From Polynucleobacter necessarius (lineage in GTDB: Bacteria > Pseudomonadota > Gammaproteobacteria > Burkholderiales > Burkholderiaceae): a DNA stretch of 64,000 bases. The stretch lies in the NCBI GenBank assembly GCA_900095165.1, contig LT606947.1, positions 558,001 through 622,000 of the forward strand, read 5' to 3'. The notes under the pieces are model-generated. The model made no database searches. It was not told where the DNA came from and saw nothing but the letters and a program-made list of their open reading frames with translations. Numbering within the stretch: the stretch's first letter is position 1; every line of letters begins with the position of its first letter. The position numbers were made by a program, and so were the translations under genes. Positions 8,812 through 18,034 of the stretch are shown one piece after another.

Positions 8812-9759
8812 GTGATGGCTATTCAGATGCGATCGCTTCTTCTGAGTGCATTCTCGATCTTTTTATCGGTAACCTTGGCTTATGCCTCAGATGATTTACT
8901 CCTTAAACCTATCCAGGTCGCTCCTCACACTTATTTTGTGCAAGGGTTCCCGGAGATGGGCAATAGCAAGAATCAGAACTTCATTTCCAATGCGGGATTT
9001 GTTATTACATCCAAGGGTGTAGTAGTGATTGATGCTTTAGGTTCGCCCGTTCTTGCAAAGAAACTGATTTCTGAAATTAAAAAGACTACGCCTCAGAAGG
9101 TTGCCGCTGTCATTGTGACTCACTACCATGCCGATCATATATATGGCCTGCAAGAGTTTAAAAATGTTGGGGCAAAAATTTATGCCCAAGGCGAGGATAG
9201 AAGTTACCTCTCATCTGAAACTGCTAAGCAACGGCTAATAGCCTCCAGGATTGATTTCGCTCCCTGGGTGAATTCCTCGACCAAGCTAATGGGGGCTGAT
9301 GTATGGATAGATCAAAGCTACACACTGACAGTCGGCGGAATTGAATTCAAGATCGGAAGAGTGGGACCAGCTCATGCTCCGGAAGACTTGATTATTTATG
9401 TTCCCTCTGAAAAAGTCCTTTTTGCTGGAGATTTAGTATTTCGAGGACGCATTCCTTTTGTCGGTAATGCCGATAGCAGAGGTTGGTTGCATGCCTTGGA
9501 TGAAATTGAGGCATTTAACCTCAGCATCGTGATTCCAGGTCATGGCGCCCATTCAACCAATCCAGCTGAAGATATCCTTTTTACTAGAGAGTATTTGAGG
9601 TATTTACGCGAATCGATGACCAAATCGGCTGTAAATATGGATCCTTTCGAGGAGGCCTATCAGCAGACTGATTGGTCTGAATACGAAGGAATGCCTTTAT
9701 TTAGGGCTGCAAACCGTATGAATGCCTATAACGTTTACCTCTCGATTCAGGCCGAATAA
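8812..9759 (+). CDS. SoxH-like metallo-beta-lactamase-fold hydrolase
   Basis: This exported zinc hydrolase has a signal ending LAYAS and a metal site HYHADH at about residue 104. A further ligand histidine lies in GPAHAPEDL, the aspartate in FAGDLVFRG and a histidine in IPGHGAHS. It resembles the SoxH / quinoprotein-relay metallohydrolase group found at the end of sox operons, whose substrate is unknown. The longest frame starts with GTG 8812, but ATG 8815 or 8827 (MRSLLLSAF) would give a better signal peptide. The frame is complete. Confidence 0.8.
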   Translation: MMAIQMRSLLLSAFSIFLSVTLAYASDDLLLKPIQVAPHTYFVQGFPEMGNSKNQNFISNAGFVITSKGVVVIDALGSPVLAKKLISEIKKTTPQKVAAVIVTHYHADHIYGLQEFKNVGAKIYAQGEDRSYLSSETAKQRLIASRIDFAPWVNSSTKLMGADVWIDQSYTLTVGGIEFKIGRVGPAHAPEDLIIYVPSEKVLFAGDLVFRGRIPFVGNADSRGWLHALDEIEAFNLSIVIPGHGAHSTNPAEDILFTREYLRYLRESMTKSAVNMDPFEEAYQQTDWSEYEGMPLFRAANRMNAYNVYLSIQAE

Positions 9760-9819
9760 GGCAGATTTGTCATCTGGGCTTTAAAATAGCCACTTAGTTC
9801 CCTGAATGACTGATTTCAA

Positions 9820-10134
9820 ATGAAATTACCACTGATAAAGCTTGGCTTTGCCATTTTTGCAGCCCTAGGGCTGCATTCATCTGCCTTCGCATCGCCAGAT
9901 CTGGTAAATGGCAAAAAAATTGATCAGCAGAAATGCTACGCCTGCCATGCTAAGAAATCTGACTTTGGCAATGGCGATATGATTTACACGCGCAGCGATA
10001 GCAAGGTTAAAAATCTCCAGAATTTAAAGTCGATGGTTGCCATGTGCAACACAGAGCTCCGCCTCGATCTTTTCCCTGAGGATGAAGCTGATGTCACAGC
10101 CTTTCTCAATAAACAGTTTTATAAATTTAAATAA
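9820..10134 (+). CDS. Small c-type cytochrome, SoxE-like
   Basis: This is a 104-aa periplasmic cytochrome with a signal ending SSAFAS and heme site CYACH at about residue 47. The helix ending DEADVTAFLNKQFYKF is typical of small sox-linked cytochromes that take electrons from the Sox enzymes. Assignment as SoxE rests on position and size. The frame is intact. Confidence 0.75.
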   Translation: MKLPLIKLGFAIFAALGLHSSAFASPDLVNGKKIDQQKCYACHAKKSDFGNGDMIYTRSDSKVKNLQNLKSMVAMCNTELRLDLFPEDEADVTAFLNKQFYKFK

Positions 10135-10154
10135 TTCAGTAAAGAAATTTGATT

Positions 10155-11276
10155 ATGGATGCGGTAGATATTTCCTCACTCAGCAAATCCGTTTTGCTTG
10201 TTACCTTTGCAATTACTTTTTTGCTTGGTGCGGTCATGCAGAAAACCGGTTTTTGCAGTATGAGTGCTGTTTCAGATATTTTTATTATGTCTAGTTGGGA
10301 GCGTTTGAAGCAATGGTTCCTGGCCATTGGTGTTGCCATTGTTGGTTTTGTTCTGATGTCATATTTAGGCTTGATTGATCCATTAAAGAGTATGTATACC
10401 GGCAGCAAGCTCTTATGGTTATCCGCTATTGTCGGCAGTACGCTTTTTGGTTTCGGGATGGTGCTAGCTTCTGGTTGCGGAAGCAAAACATTAGTGCGTA
10501 TTGGTGGCGGAAATCTTAAGTCTATCGTTGTGTTTATGGTTCTTGGGCTCTCTGCCTATATGACCATGAAGGGTTTTCTTGGAGTCGTTCGTATCAACAC
10601 ACTAGATTCTGTTTTCATAGCCTTGAATACACCGCAGGATTTGCCAAGCATTTTGAGTCCAATCACTGGCATTGCTCGAACTAATTTGCACTTAGCTCTA
10701 GGCCTTATAGTTGGCTTTGCTTTTATTGCTTATGCATTAGCCAGTAGGGCTTTTTGGACAGCAGAAAATTTGTTTGTTGGCATATTTGTTGGTCTTGCCA
10801 TTTGCGCCGTATGGTGGGTATCTGGTAACTTAGGCTATGTAGCTGAGGATCCAAATACACTAGAGGAGGTTTTCTTGGTTACCAACTCTGGTCGCATGGA
10901 GAGTCTTTCTTTTGTAGCGCCTTATGCCTACTTGCTAGATTGGTTAATGATGTACAGCGATACATCCAAGGTAATTACTGTTGGTATTGCCGCTGTTATT
11001 GGGATGATTGCTGGCTCAGCATGTGCTTCTATATTCACCAAGTCTTTCCGCTGGGAGAGCTTTCGCAACACTGAAGACGCTGCCAATCACTTGGTTGGTG
11101 CTATGCTCATGGGCTTTGGCGGTGTAACGGCACTTGGTTGCACTGTGGGTCAAGGCTTGAGTGGAATCTCTACATTAGCTATCGGTTCAATGCTGGCGTT
11201 GCCAGGATTTATCTTCGGCGCATATTTGGCTCTGCGTTATTTAGAGTCTCGTAGTGCGCCCAACCCCTGCAGTTAA
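10155..11276 (+). CDS. YeeE/YedE-family transporter, thiosulfate/sulfur-compound uptake (TsuA-like)
   Basis: This integral membrane protein has roughly nine to ten hydrophobic segments. It carries the family's conserved cysteine motifs GFCSMSAVSD, GCGSKTLVRIGGGN and GCTVGQGLSG, which in TsuA-type transporters relay thiosulfate through the membrane. ATG 10155 (MDAVDISS) is preferred over TTG 10149. It is 20 bp after the SoxE-like gene and likely part of the same operon. The frame is intact. Substrate by family and context only. Confidence 0.8.
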   Translation: MDAVDISSLSKSVLLVTFAITFLLGAVMQKTGFCSMSAVSDIFIMSSWERLKQWFLAIGVAIVGFVLMSYLGLIDPLKSMYTGSKLLWLSAIVGSTLFGFGMVLASGCGSKTLVRIGGGNLKSIVVFMVLGLSAYMTMKGFLGVVRINTLDSVFIALNTPQDLPSILSPITGIARTNLHLALGLIVGFAFIAYALASRAFWTAENLFVGIFVGLAICAVWWVSGNLGYVAEDPNTLEEVFLVTNSGRMESLSFVAPYAYLLDWLMMYSDTSKVITVGIAAVIGMIAGSACASIFTKSFRWESFRNTEDAANHLVGAMLMGFGGVTALGCTVGQGLSGISTLAIGSMLALPGFIFGAYLALRYLESRSAPNPCS

Positions 11277-11297
11277 CCCTTTTTTAAGAATAATCAG

Positions 11298-11735
11298 ATG
11301 CAGATCGATTGGTTGACATTTACTCCTGGCCCCGCATTTTTCGGTGGAATGCTATTGGGCATTGCTGCAGCCTTATATGTCATTCTGCATGATCGAATCC
11401 TTGGTATCAGTGGAATCGTTTCTGGTCTCCTTACGCCTAAAGAGGGTGATGTTAATTGGCGCTTAAGTCTTATATTAGGCTTGCTAAGCGCACCATTTTG
11501 GGCAAGCTTGTTGCTTGATCTGCACACAACAACACTAATTGATGCAGATTGGCTTGCCATCATCATTGCCGGCCTTTTTGTGGGTTTTGGTGCTCACTAT
11601 GGCTCAGGCTGTACGAGTGGTCACGATGTTTGTGGTTTATCCCGTTTATCACCAAGATCTTTAGTGGCCACGATCTCCTTCATGTTTGCTGGATTCCTTA
11701 CAGTGTTTGTCATTCGTCATGTGTTGGGCCTATAA
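11298..11735 (+). CDS. YeeE/YedE-family half transporter, first gene
   Basis: This 145-aa membrane protein has four predicted membrane spans and the conserved motif GFGAHYGSGCTSGHDVCGLS. It is the small, two-gene form of the YeeE family, normally encoded in tandem with a second half as seen here. It probably moves a sulfur compound together with the next gene product. It starts 21 bp after the larger YeeE gene. Confidence 0.8.
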   Translation: MQIDWLTFTPGPAFFGGMLLGIAAALYVILHDRILGISGIVSGLLTPKEGDVNWRLSLILGLLSAPFWASLLLDLHTTTLIDADWLAIIIAGLFVGFGAHYGSGCTSGHDVCGLSRLSPRSLVATISFMFAGFLTVFVIRHVLGL

Positions 11736-11738
11736 ATC

Positions 11739-12170
11739 ATGAGAAGACATTTCAATTTCTATAGTCAGTATTTGATTGGTGTTTTATTCGGTATTGGCCT
11801 GATTATTTCCGGCATGAGTAACCCCCAAAAGATTCTTAATTTTCTTGATCTTGCTGGCAATTGGGATCCATCTTTAATGTTTGTGATGGCTGGAGCTATT
11901 CTGGTTGGCTTTGGCGGCTTTTATGTGGTCTCTAAACGTTCAGAAGCTTTTTTTGGTGACGCCATGCATATCCCAACCAGAAGAGATATTTCTAAGCCTC
12001 TTGTGATTGGCAGTCTAATATTTGGCGCAGGATGGGGGATTGCTGGCTTTTGTCCTGGTCCTGCGATTGTTGCTCTTGGCGCTGGCCATCTAAAGGCCTT
12101 GGTCTTCATACTGTCTATGCTTATCGGCATGGCGTTCTGCAACCGTTTCTTTACGGGCCATAAAAAGTAA
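11739..12170 (+). CDS. YeeE/YedE-family half transporter, second gene
   Basis: This 143-aa membrane protein has the paired motifs FGIGLIISGMSNPQK and GAGWGIAGFCPGPAIVALG characteristic of the second half of the two-gene YeeE-type transporters. It begins three bases after the stop of the first half, so the two are translated together. The frame is intact. Confidence 0.8.
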   Translation: MRRHFNFYSQYLIGVLFGIGLIISGMSNPQKILNFLDLAGNWDPSLMFVMAGAILVGFGGFYVVSKRSEAFFGDAMHIPTRRDISKPLVIGSLIFGAGWGIAGFCPGPAIVALGAGHLKALVFILSMLIGMAFCNRFFTGHKK

Positions 12171-12228
12171 GTCTGATTTAGAATCGAAGTTATTAGTTTT
12201 TAAAACTTTTTTACTTTTTGAGGTCTAA

Positions 12229-12573
12229 ATGAGTCTTCCTATTGCTTGCCATACCGATCAATTCGGCACGCTCGGTCAAATTGACCCAAGCCACTTAGCT
12301 GAGATCGTTAAACAGGGTTACAAAAGTGTGATTAATAATCGCCCCGATTTTGAAGGTGGGCCCGATCAACCTACCAATGCGCAATTTCAGGCACAAGCTG
12401 AAGCGCTAGGCTTGAGCTATGCTTATTTGCCAGTCATACCTGGCGCATTTACGCCTGATCAAGTTGTTGAAATGGCTCGCTTGTTGAAAACAATGCCTAC
12501 CCCCATATTGGCCTTTTGCCGTTCTGGTTCCCGCTCTACCAATTTGTATCAAATGACTCTACAAGTTCGTTAA
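12229..12573 (+). CDS. TIGR01244 / DUF442 family phosphatase-like sulfur-metabolism protein
   Basis: This 114-aa cytoplasmic protein has the tyrosine-phosphatase-like P-loop FCRSGSRSTN near its end and the family start pattern FGTLGQIDPSHLAEI...YKSVINNRPDFE. Relatives (Blh N-terminal domain) sit next to YeeE transporters and persulfide dioxygenases and are thought to take part in sulfide or persulfide handling. The active-site Cys and Arg are present. It follows the YedE pair after 58 bp, with a TGAGG site upstream. Confidence 0.78.
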   Translation: MSLPIACHTDQFGTLGQIDPSHLAEIVKQGYKSVINNRPDFEGGPDQPTNAQFQAQAEALGLSYAYLPVIPGAFTPDQVVEMARLLKTMPTPILAFCRSGSRSTNLYQMTLQVR

Positions 12574-12590
12574 TTTTTCATTAAGAACTT

Positions 12591-13010
12591 ATGCGCATTG
12601 AGATCCAGGAGGAAAAAAAGTTTGTTCATCAAATGAACATGCTAATTCGTTGGGGTGACATGGATGCATTTGGTCATGTCAATAATACGGTGTACTTTCG
12701 CTATATGGAGCAGGCTAGAGTGGAGTGAATTACTTCCCTTGGTTATAGTATTGCTCCTGGTGATGAATCTATGTTGATGATTAATGGGTTTTGTAATTTT
12801 CATCAACAGCTGGCCTATCCTGGTGAGCTGACACTAAAAACGTATATTGGCAAAATTGGGTGCTCAAGCTTAGATGTCTATACGACTATGGCATTGACCA
12901 CTGAACCCGATTCGATGGCGGCGGTTGGCGGGGCTACTATGGTCTGAGTAGATCTGAAGACTGGTAAGTCGACGCCTTGGCCAGATCATGTGATCAATAA
13001 GCTGTGCTAG
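12591..13010 (+). pseudogene. 4-hydroxybenzoyl-CoA-type acyl-CoA thioesterase, two in-frame stops
   Basis: This is a hotdog-fold thioesterase (139 residues if read through). The catalytic region is intact (RWGDMDAFGHVNNTVYFRYM, then EQARVE). TGA codons interrupt at 12726-12728 (ARVE-stop-ITSLG) and 12945-12947 (ATMV-stop-VDLKTGK). Family members have Trp at both places, so each is a single TGG to TGA change. The end overlaps the GTG start of selU (13004). With two stops the gene is surely non-functional. Confidence 0.85.
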
Positions 13011-14092
13011 GACATTATTTGCAAGCTAGCAATCCCCATATTCTCAGTATTGAAAAGTTGGCACCCTCTTTAAATGAGTTTGATGCCATTATTGATGTTC
13101 GCTCACCAGCTGAATTTGCCTTGGATCACATTCCTGGCTCTATTAATCTCCCAGTATTGAATAATGAAGAGCGCATTGAAATCGGTACTCTTTATAAACA
13201 AGTATCGCCATTTGCGGCAAAAAAATTGGGTGCGGCATATGTCTCACGCAATATTGCCAATCATTTGGAAAATTCTTTGATTGATTTTCCGAGAGAGTGG
13301 CGTCCTTTGATTTACTGCTGGCGTGGTGGTGAACGTAGCGGCGCTTTTACCCATATCCTCAATCGCATCGGATGGAAAGCCATGCAGCTACAAAGTGGCT
13401 ACCAAGGCTTTCGGCATGTTGTGATTGATGACCTCGATCAGGCAGCCAAAGATTTTTCTTTCCAAGTCATTGCTGGAATGACTGGAAGTGGTAAGACTCG
13501 CATCCTCCAAGAGATTGGCTCGCTTGGTCAGCAGATATTGGATCTTGAAAGCTTGGCAATTCACCGTGGCTCAGTCCTTGGTAATGAGCCAAACATTGAG
13601 CAGCCCTCGCAAAAAGGCTTTGAAACCAATCTATGGAATGCGTTAAATAAATTAGACCCCGGCAAGATTGTTTTTGTGGAGTCTGAAAGCAAAAAGGTGG
13701 GTGGCTTACACATTCCGGATCCGTTAATGGAGCGTATTCGCGAAGGTCAATGCATTGAACTTCGCTCAAATACTGCTACGCGCGTTTCTTGGCTTCTGCG
13801 TGAATACCGACATTTTTTATCCAATCCCGAAAGCTTTAAGCAAAAACTTTGCTTGTTAACATCGCGTTACGGTAAGGTTCAAATTGCCAAATGGCATGAG
13901 GCGATTGATGCAGGAGATTTTGAGAATTTGGTCGAAGAATTATTGGTGATGCATTACGACCCGTCGTACCAATCTTCAATCGTTCGCAATTTTCCGAGCT
14001 ATCGCGAAGATCATTTCGTGCACCTCGAAAATGATAGCGATGAAGCTTTTGCAAAAACTGCAAAAGACCTCATCACCAAGCTTGGATATTAA
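13004..14092 (+). CDS. selU: tRNA 2-selenouridine synthase (SelU/MnmH)
   Basis: SelU converts 2-thiouridine at the wobble position of tRNA-Lys/Glu/Gln to 2-selenouridine using selenophosphate, through a geranylated intermediate. The N-terminal rhodanese domain has [20 protein letters not shown] and the catalytic cysteine in [10 protein letters not shown]. The C-terminal P-loop domain has [11 protein letters not shown]. The length of 362 aa matches the family. The start is GTG 13004 inside the end of the thioesterase pseudogene. The frame is intact. Confidence 0.9.
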   Translation: MLGHYLQASNPHILSIEKLAPSLNEFDAIIDVRSPAEFALDHIPGSINLPVLNNEERIEIGTLYKQVSPFAAKKLGAAYVSRNIANHLENSLIDFPREWRPLIYCWRGGERSGAFTHILNRIGWKAMQLQSGYQGFRHVVIDDLDQAAKDFSFQVIAGMTGSGKTRILQEIGSLGQQILDLESLAIHRGSVLGNEPNIEQPSQKGFETNLWNALNKLDPGKIVFVESESKKVGGLHIPDPLMERIREGQCIELRSNTATRVSWLLREYRHFLSNPESFKQKLCLLTSRYGKVQIAKWHEAIDAGDFENLVEELLVMHYDPSYQSSIVRNFPSYREDHFVHLENDSDEAFAKTAKDLITKLGY

Positions 14093-15267
14093 CTAAAAGC
14101 TTGAATTCCAGTTTGTGCACGTCCCAAAATGAGGGTGTGAATATCATGCGTACCTTCATAGGTGTTGACGACTTCTAGATTGAGCATATGACGCACTACG
14201 CCATACTCATCTGAGATGCCGTTCCCACCATGCATGTCTCTAGCTAAGCGAGCTACATCCAAAGATTTTCCGCAGGAGTTACGCTTCATCATGGAGGTAA
14301 TTTCTGGGGCAGCAATACCTTCATCCTTCATGCGACCTAAGCGTAAGCAACCTTGAAGTGCAAGTGTGATTTCGGTTTGCATATCCGCAAGCTTTTTTTG
14401 AATTAGTTGATTGGCAGCGAGAGGGCGATCAAACTGCTTGCGATCCATCGTGTATTGACGTGCGGCGTACCAGCACGACTCAGCGGCGCCAAGCGCACCC
14501 CAGGCGATGCCATAACGTGCTGAGTTTAAGCAGGTAAATGGGCCTTTGAGTCCAGTAATTTCTGGGAATTCATTTTCCGCTGGAACAAACACTTCATCCA
14601 TCACGATTTCGCCGGTAATGGAGGCGCGCAGACCCATTTTCCCGCTGATCTTTGGCGCAGATAGCCCCTTCATACCCTTTTCCAGTATGAATCCTCTAAT
14701 CAAGCCTTCATCATTTTTAGCCCACACAACAAATACATCTGCAATTGGTGAGTTGGAGATCCACATCTTAGAGCCTGTGAGCGAGAAGCCTCCCGGAACC
14801 TTTTTCGCCCTTGTAATCATTCCGCCTGCATCTGATCCAAAGTTAGGCTCAGTCAAGCCAAAACAACCAATCCATTCACCGGTAGCCAATTTTGGAAGAT
14901 ATTTCTGTTTCTGGGCTTCGCTACCAAATTCATTGATAGGAACCATGACTAAAGAGGATTGAACACTCATCATCGAGCGGTAACCAGAATCCACGCGTTC
15001 AATTTCGCGGGCGATTAATCCGTAAGAAACATAATTGAGGTTTGCGCCACCGTATTGCTCGGGAATGGTGATGCCCAAAAGACCCAATTCACCCATTTCG
15101 CGAAAGATTGCAGGGTCAGTTATTTCATTGCGATAGGCATCATGAATGCGCAGCATTAAACGGCCCTGAGCATACTCAGCGGCAGCATCGCGCACCATGC
15201 GCTCATCTTCTGTCAGTTGGGTATCGAGGAGTAGGGGGTCTGCCCAGTTAAAACTAGCTTTACTCAT
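14089..15267 (-). CDS. gcdH: Glutaryl-CoA dehydrogenase (acyl-CoA dehydrogenase family)
   Basis: This FAD enzyme oxidises and decarboxylates glutaryl-CoA to crotonyl-CoA in lysine/tryptophan and glutarate breakdown. It is 392 aa with [32 protein letters not shown] and the catalytic glutamate in [20 protein letters not shown], which marks glutaryl- rather than short-chain acyl-CoA dehydrogenases. It converges with selU, the two stops overlapping by four bases. The frame is intact. Confidence 0.88.
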   Translation of the reverse strand: MSKASFNWADPLLLDTQLTEDERMVRDAAAEYAQGRLMLRIHDAYRNEITDPAIFREMGELGLLGITIPEQYGGANLNYVSYGLIAREIERVDSGYRSMMSVQSSLVMVPINEFGSEAQKQKYLPKLATGEWIGCFGLTEPNFGSDAGGMITRAKKVPGGFSLTGSKMWISNSPIADVFVVWAKNDEGLIRGFILEKGMKGLSAPKISGKMGLRASITGEIVMDEVFVPAENEFPEITGLKGPFTCLNSARYGIAWGALGAAESCWYAARQYTMDRKQFDRPLAANQLIQKKLADMQTEITLALQGCLRLGRMKDEGIAAPEITSMMKRNSCGKSLDVARLARDMHGGNGISDEYGVVRHMLNLEVVNTYEGTHDIHTLILGRAQTGIQAFS

Positions 15268-15362
15268 GATTCTTGGCCATCCTATCTTGGTTTTTGATAT
15301 GCACTCTGCGAATTTTCAGGAATGCATATATTCTTATTTCTATTGTCCATTTTTCTAGACTT

Positions 15363-16073
15363 ATGGACGCATCTAAACGTCACCATCGCTATTACGACCT
15401 TATATTGGCAGCTTTTGTTGTGGTCTTGCTGTGCTCCAACTTCATTGGCGCCGGCAAAGCTGCAATCTTGGATTTTCCATATGTTGGCGAGGTGACCTTT
15501 GGCGCTGGGATTCTATTTTTCCCAATTGCCTATTTCTTTGGCGACATTTTGACTGAAGTGTATGGCTATGCCTATGATCGCCGTGCAGTTTGGGCTGGTT
15601 TTACAGCTCTGGCCTTTGCAGCCATCATGGCTCAACTGGTCATTGCTTTGCCTGTAGCGCCTGGATCCTATATGGCAAATTACCAGCAAGGTATGGAAAC
15701 GGTCTTTGGTAACTCATGGCGCGTTGCCCTTGCTTCTATGTTTGCATTTTGGTGCGGTAGTTTTGTCAACAGTTATACGCTCGCCAAAATGAAGATTTTG
15801 ACCCAGGGTCGCTTTCTGTGGATGCGTACGATTGAATCCACAGCCACTGGGGAGTTGATGGATTCATCCCTGTTCTATATGCTAGCCTTTTACGGGGTCT
15901 GGCCATTTCATGAGGTCTTGGCTGTTGCAGCTTCTCAATATCTCCTAAAGACCACTTGGGAGGTTCTAGCAACCCCTTTAACGTACTGGATAGTAGGTTT
16001 TCTGAAGTACAAGGAAAATCAGGATCACTATGACGCTCATACTAATTTCACGCCATTTAAGCTAAAAGTCTAA
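15363..16073 (+). CDS. Queuosine precursor transporter (YhhQ/QPTR family)
   Basis: This membrane importer for queuine precursors preQ0/preQ1 used in tRNA modification has about six spans. Hallmarks are FFPIAYFFGDILTEVYGY, a conserved WCGSFVNSYTLAKMK segment and RTIESTATGELMDSSLFY. An upstream in-frame ATG at 15273 would add 30 poorly conserved residues, so ATG 15363 (MDASKRHHRYYDL) is preferred. I see no preQ1 riboswitch in the short leader. Confidence 0.85.
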   Translation: MDASKRHHRYYDLILAAFVVVLLCSNFIGAGKAAILDFPYVGEVTFGAGILFFPIAYFFGDILTEVYGYAYDRRAVWAGFTALAFAAIMAQLVIALPVAPGSYMANYQQGMETVFGNSWRVALASMFAFWCGSFVNSYTLAKMKILTQGRFLWMRTIESTATGELMDSSLFYMLAFYGVWPFHEVLAVAASQYLLKTTWEVLATPLTYWIVGFLKYKENQDHYDAHTNFTPFKLKV

Positions 16074-16175
16074 TTTACGGCTTTTTTAGGCGCAAGCCGT
16101 TAAAATAACGGTCTTTGATGCAAAACCTGCATCCGCGCCCTCGTATTTGACCTATCAGAAAGTAAGAACACATCC

Positions 16176-17783
16176 GTGCTGTCAGCATCCAATATCACTA
16201 TGCAGTTTGGGGCAAAACCCCTGTTTGAAAACATCTCCGTTAAGTTTGGCGGCGGTAATCGCTATGGCCTAATCGGCGCCAACGGTTGCGGTAAATCCAC
16301 TTTCATGAAGATTTTGGGCGGAGAGCTCGAGCCAACCAGCGGAAACGTGAGTTTGGATCCCGGTATTCGTTTGGGTAAATTGCGCCAAGATCAGTTTGCG
16401 TATGAAGATGTACGCGTCCTTGACGTGGTGATGATGGGTCACGAAGAGATGTGGAAAGCCGCAGCAGAACGCGATGCCATTTACGCCAACGCAGATGCGA
16501 CTGATGAAGATTACATGAAAGCTGCTGAGCTCGAAGGTAAGTATGCCGAGTACGGTGGCTATACCGCAGAGGCAAAAGCAGGGGAATTGTTATTAGGTAT
16601 CGGTATTCCGATTGAGCAACACAATGGCCCTATGAGTGCAGTAGCTCCGGGCTGGAAGTTGCGGGTATTGTTAGCGCAAGCCTTATTCTCCGATCCAGAT
16701 GTACTCCTCTTAGATGAGCCAACCAATAACTTGGATATTCACTCCATTCATTGGCTTGAAGACATTCTCAATCAAATTAAGAGCACGATTGTCATCATCT
16801 CCCATGATCGCCACTTCCTCAATGAAGTGTGCACACATATGGCAGATATGGACTTTGGAATACTGAAGGTCTATCCCGGAAATTACGACTCCTATATGCT
16901 GGCATCCGTTCAGGCAAGAACACAGCAACTCAGTAATAACGTTAAAGCCAAAGAAAAAATTGCTGAATTAGCAGCTTTCGTCGCTCAATTCTCTGCAAAT
17001 GCATCAAAGGCACGTCAGGCTACTTCACGCCAGAAACAACTTGAGAAAATTGAGATTGTTGAAGTAAAACCTTCTTCGCGCCAAAATCCATTTATTCGTT
17101 TTGATTCTGAGAAGAAGTTGCACAACATGGCTGTTGAGTGCAATGCGCTGACTAAAGCCTATGATCGCACCATCTTCAAAAACTTTAAGCTGGGTGTTCG
17201 TGCCGGTGAAAAGATTGCCATCATTGGACAAAATGGCGCAGGTAAGACAACACTACTAAAAACCATTTTGAGTAAACGCTTTGACGGCATTGCCGCTGAT
17301 AGCGGCGATGTCAAATGGGCGGAAAATGCCAATGTTGGTGTAATGCCTCAAGATAATACCGAGATGTTCGCAAAAGACGAGCTACTCATGGATTGGATGA
17401 ATAACTGGCGTAATACTGGCGACGATGATCAAGTGATTCGTGGCACATTAGGACGCTTGCTATTCTCAGGCGATGATATTGGCAAGTCCGTCAAAGTGTT
17501 GTCTGGTGGTGAGAAGGGTAGAATGATTTGGGGCAAATTGATGCTTCAAAAATATAATGTTCTTGCAATGGACGAGCCAACTAACCATATGGATATGGAG
17601 TCGATTGAGAGCTTGCAGATCGCTCTTGAGAAATACGAAGGTACTCTAATTTTCGTATCCCATGATCGAGAGTTTGTTTCCGCTCTGGCTAATCGCATCC
17701 TCGAAGTGAAGATGGATGGAACAATTGCTGACTACTCCGGAACTTATGAAGAGTATTTGCGTAGCCAAGGTTTAGCTGGCTAA
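16176..17783 (+). CDS. ABC-F family ATPase, YbiT-like
   Basis: This soluble ATPase has two ABC domains and no membrane domain. It probably acts on stalled ribosomes, as other ABC-F proteins do. Walker A motifs are GANGCGKST (near residue 35) and GQNGAGKTT. The second-domain signature is LSGGEKGR and the Walker B motifs are [11 protein letters not shown] and [11 protein letters not shown]. The first-domain signature region reads [11 protein letters not shown] rather than LSGG, a degenerate form. The domain linker (about residues 245-300) is lysine/glutamine rich. The start is GTG 16176. Length is 535 aa, as in YbiT. Confidence 0.88.
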   Translation: MLSASNITMQFGAKPLFENISVKFGGGNRYGLIGANGCGKSTFMKILGGELEPTSGNVSLDPGIRLGKLRQDQFAYEDVRVLDVVMMGHEEMWKAAAERDAIYANADATDEDYMKAAELEGKYAEYGGYTAEAKAGELLLGIGIPIEQHNGPMSAVAPGWKLRVLLAQALFSDPDVLLLDEPTNNLDIHSIHWLEDILNQIKSTIVIISHDRHFLNEVCTHMADMDFGILKVYPGNYDSYMLASVQARTQQLSNNVKAKEKIAELAAFVAQFSANASKARQATSRQKQLEKIEIVEVKPSSRQNPFIRFDSEKKLHNMAVECNALTKAYDRTIFKNFKLGVRAGEKIAIIGQNGAGKTTLLKTILSKRFDGIAADSGDVKWAENANVGVMPQDNTEMFAKDELLMDWMNNWRNTGDDDQVIRGTLGRLLFSGDDIGKSVKVLSGGEKGRMIWGKLMLQKYNVLAMDEPTNHMDMESIESLQIALEKYEGTLIFVSHDREFVSALANRILEVKMDGTIADYSGTYEEYLRSQGLAG

Positions 17784-18034
17784 GTATTTTCTTTGGCTTG
17801 ACGCTGGAATCGCATCGCAGTGCCATCGGCACGGATGCGCTTCCAGACGGAATCTTTTTCTTCCTGACTAAAAAATACCCAATTGCTGACCTCGCCTAGA
17901 GTGCGGCCACAGCCCTGACAGATTTCGTCATACAGAGTTGTGCAAACTCCAATGCAGGGTGAGTCAGATGCATCGTCACCAACCGCTAAAGAATTGGCTC
18001 CCGATTGCTCTGGTGAGTTGTTGGATGAAGTCAT
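17780..18034 (-). CDS. DUF1289 family protein, cysteine-rich
   Basis: This 84-aa protein has the DUF1289 pattern [11 protein letters not shown]...[11 protein letters not shown] followed by a tryptophan-containing helix ([17 protein letters not shown]). The four cysteines suggest metal binding. The role is unknown. Its start overlaps the stop of the upstream acyltransferase-like gene (TGATG), so the pair is co-translated. Confidence 0.8.
   Translation of the reverse strand: MTSSNNSPEQSGANSLAVGDDASDSPCIGVCTTLYDEICQGCGRTLGEVSNWVFFSQEEKDSVWKRIRADGTAMRFQRQAKENT

Noticed and set aside
2799-12947. TGA read as Trp (genetic code change)
   Set aside because: Four TGA codons replace Trp, but TGG is used for Trp throughout, TGA is the natural stop of lon, yciB and the DUF482 gene, soxB also has a TAG at a Trp site and a TGA at a Gly site, and neighbours carry frameshifts.
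7067-12947. TGA as selenocysteine, given selU and selO nearby
   Set aside because: The expected residues are Trp or Gly, not Cys. No SECIS-like element was seen, and bacterial Sec sites do not occur in these families.
15273-15362. N-terminal extension of the queuosine precursor transporter, and a preQ1 riboswitch in its leader
   Set aside because: The extension lacks family similarity and the leader shows no preQ1 aptamer pattern that I can identify.
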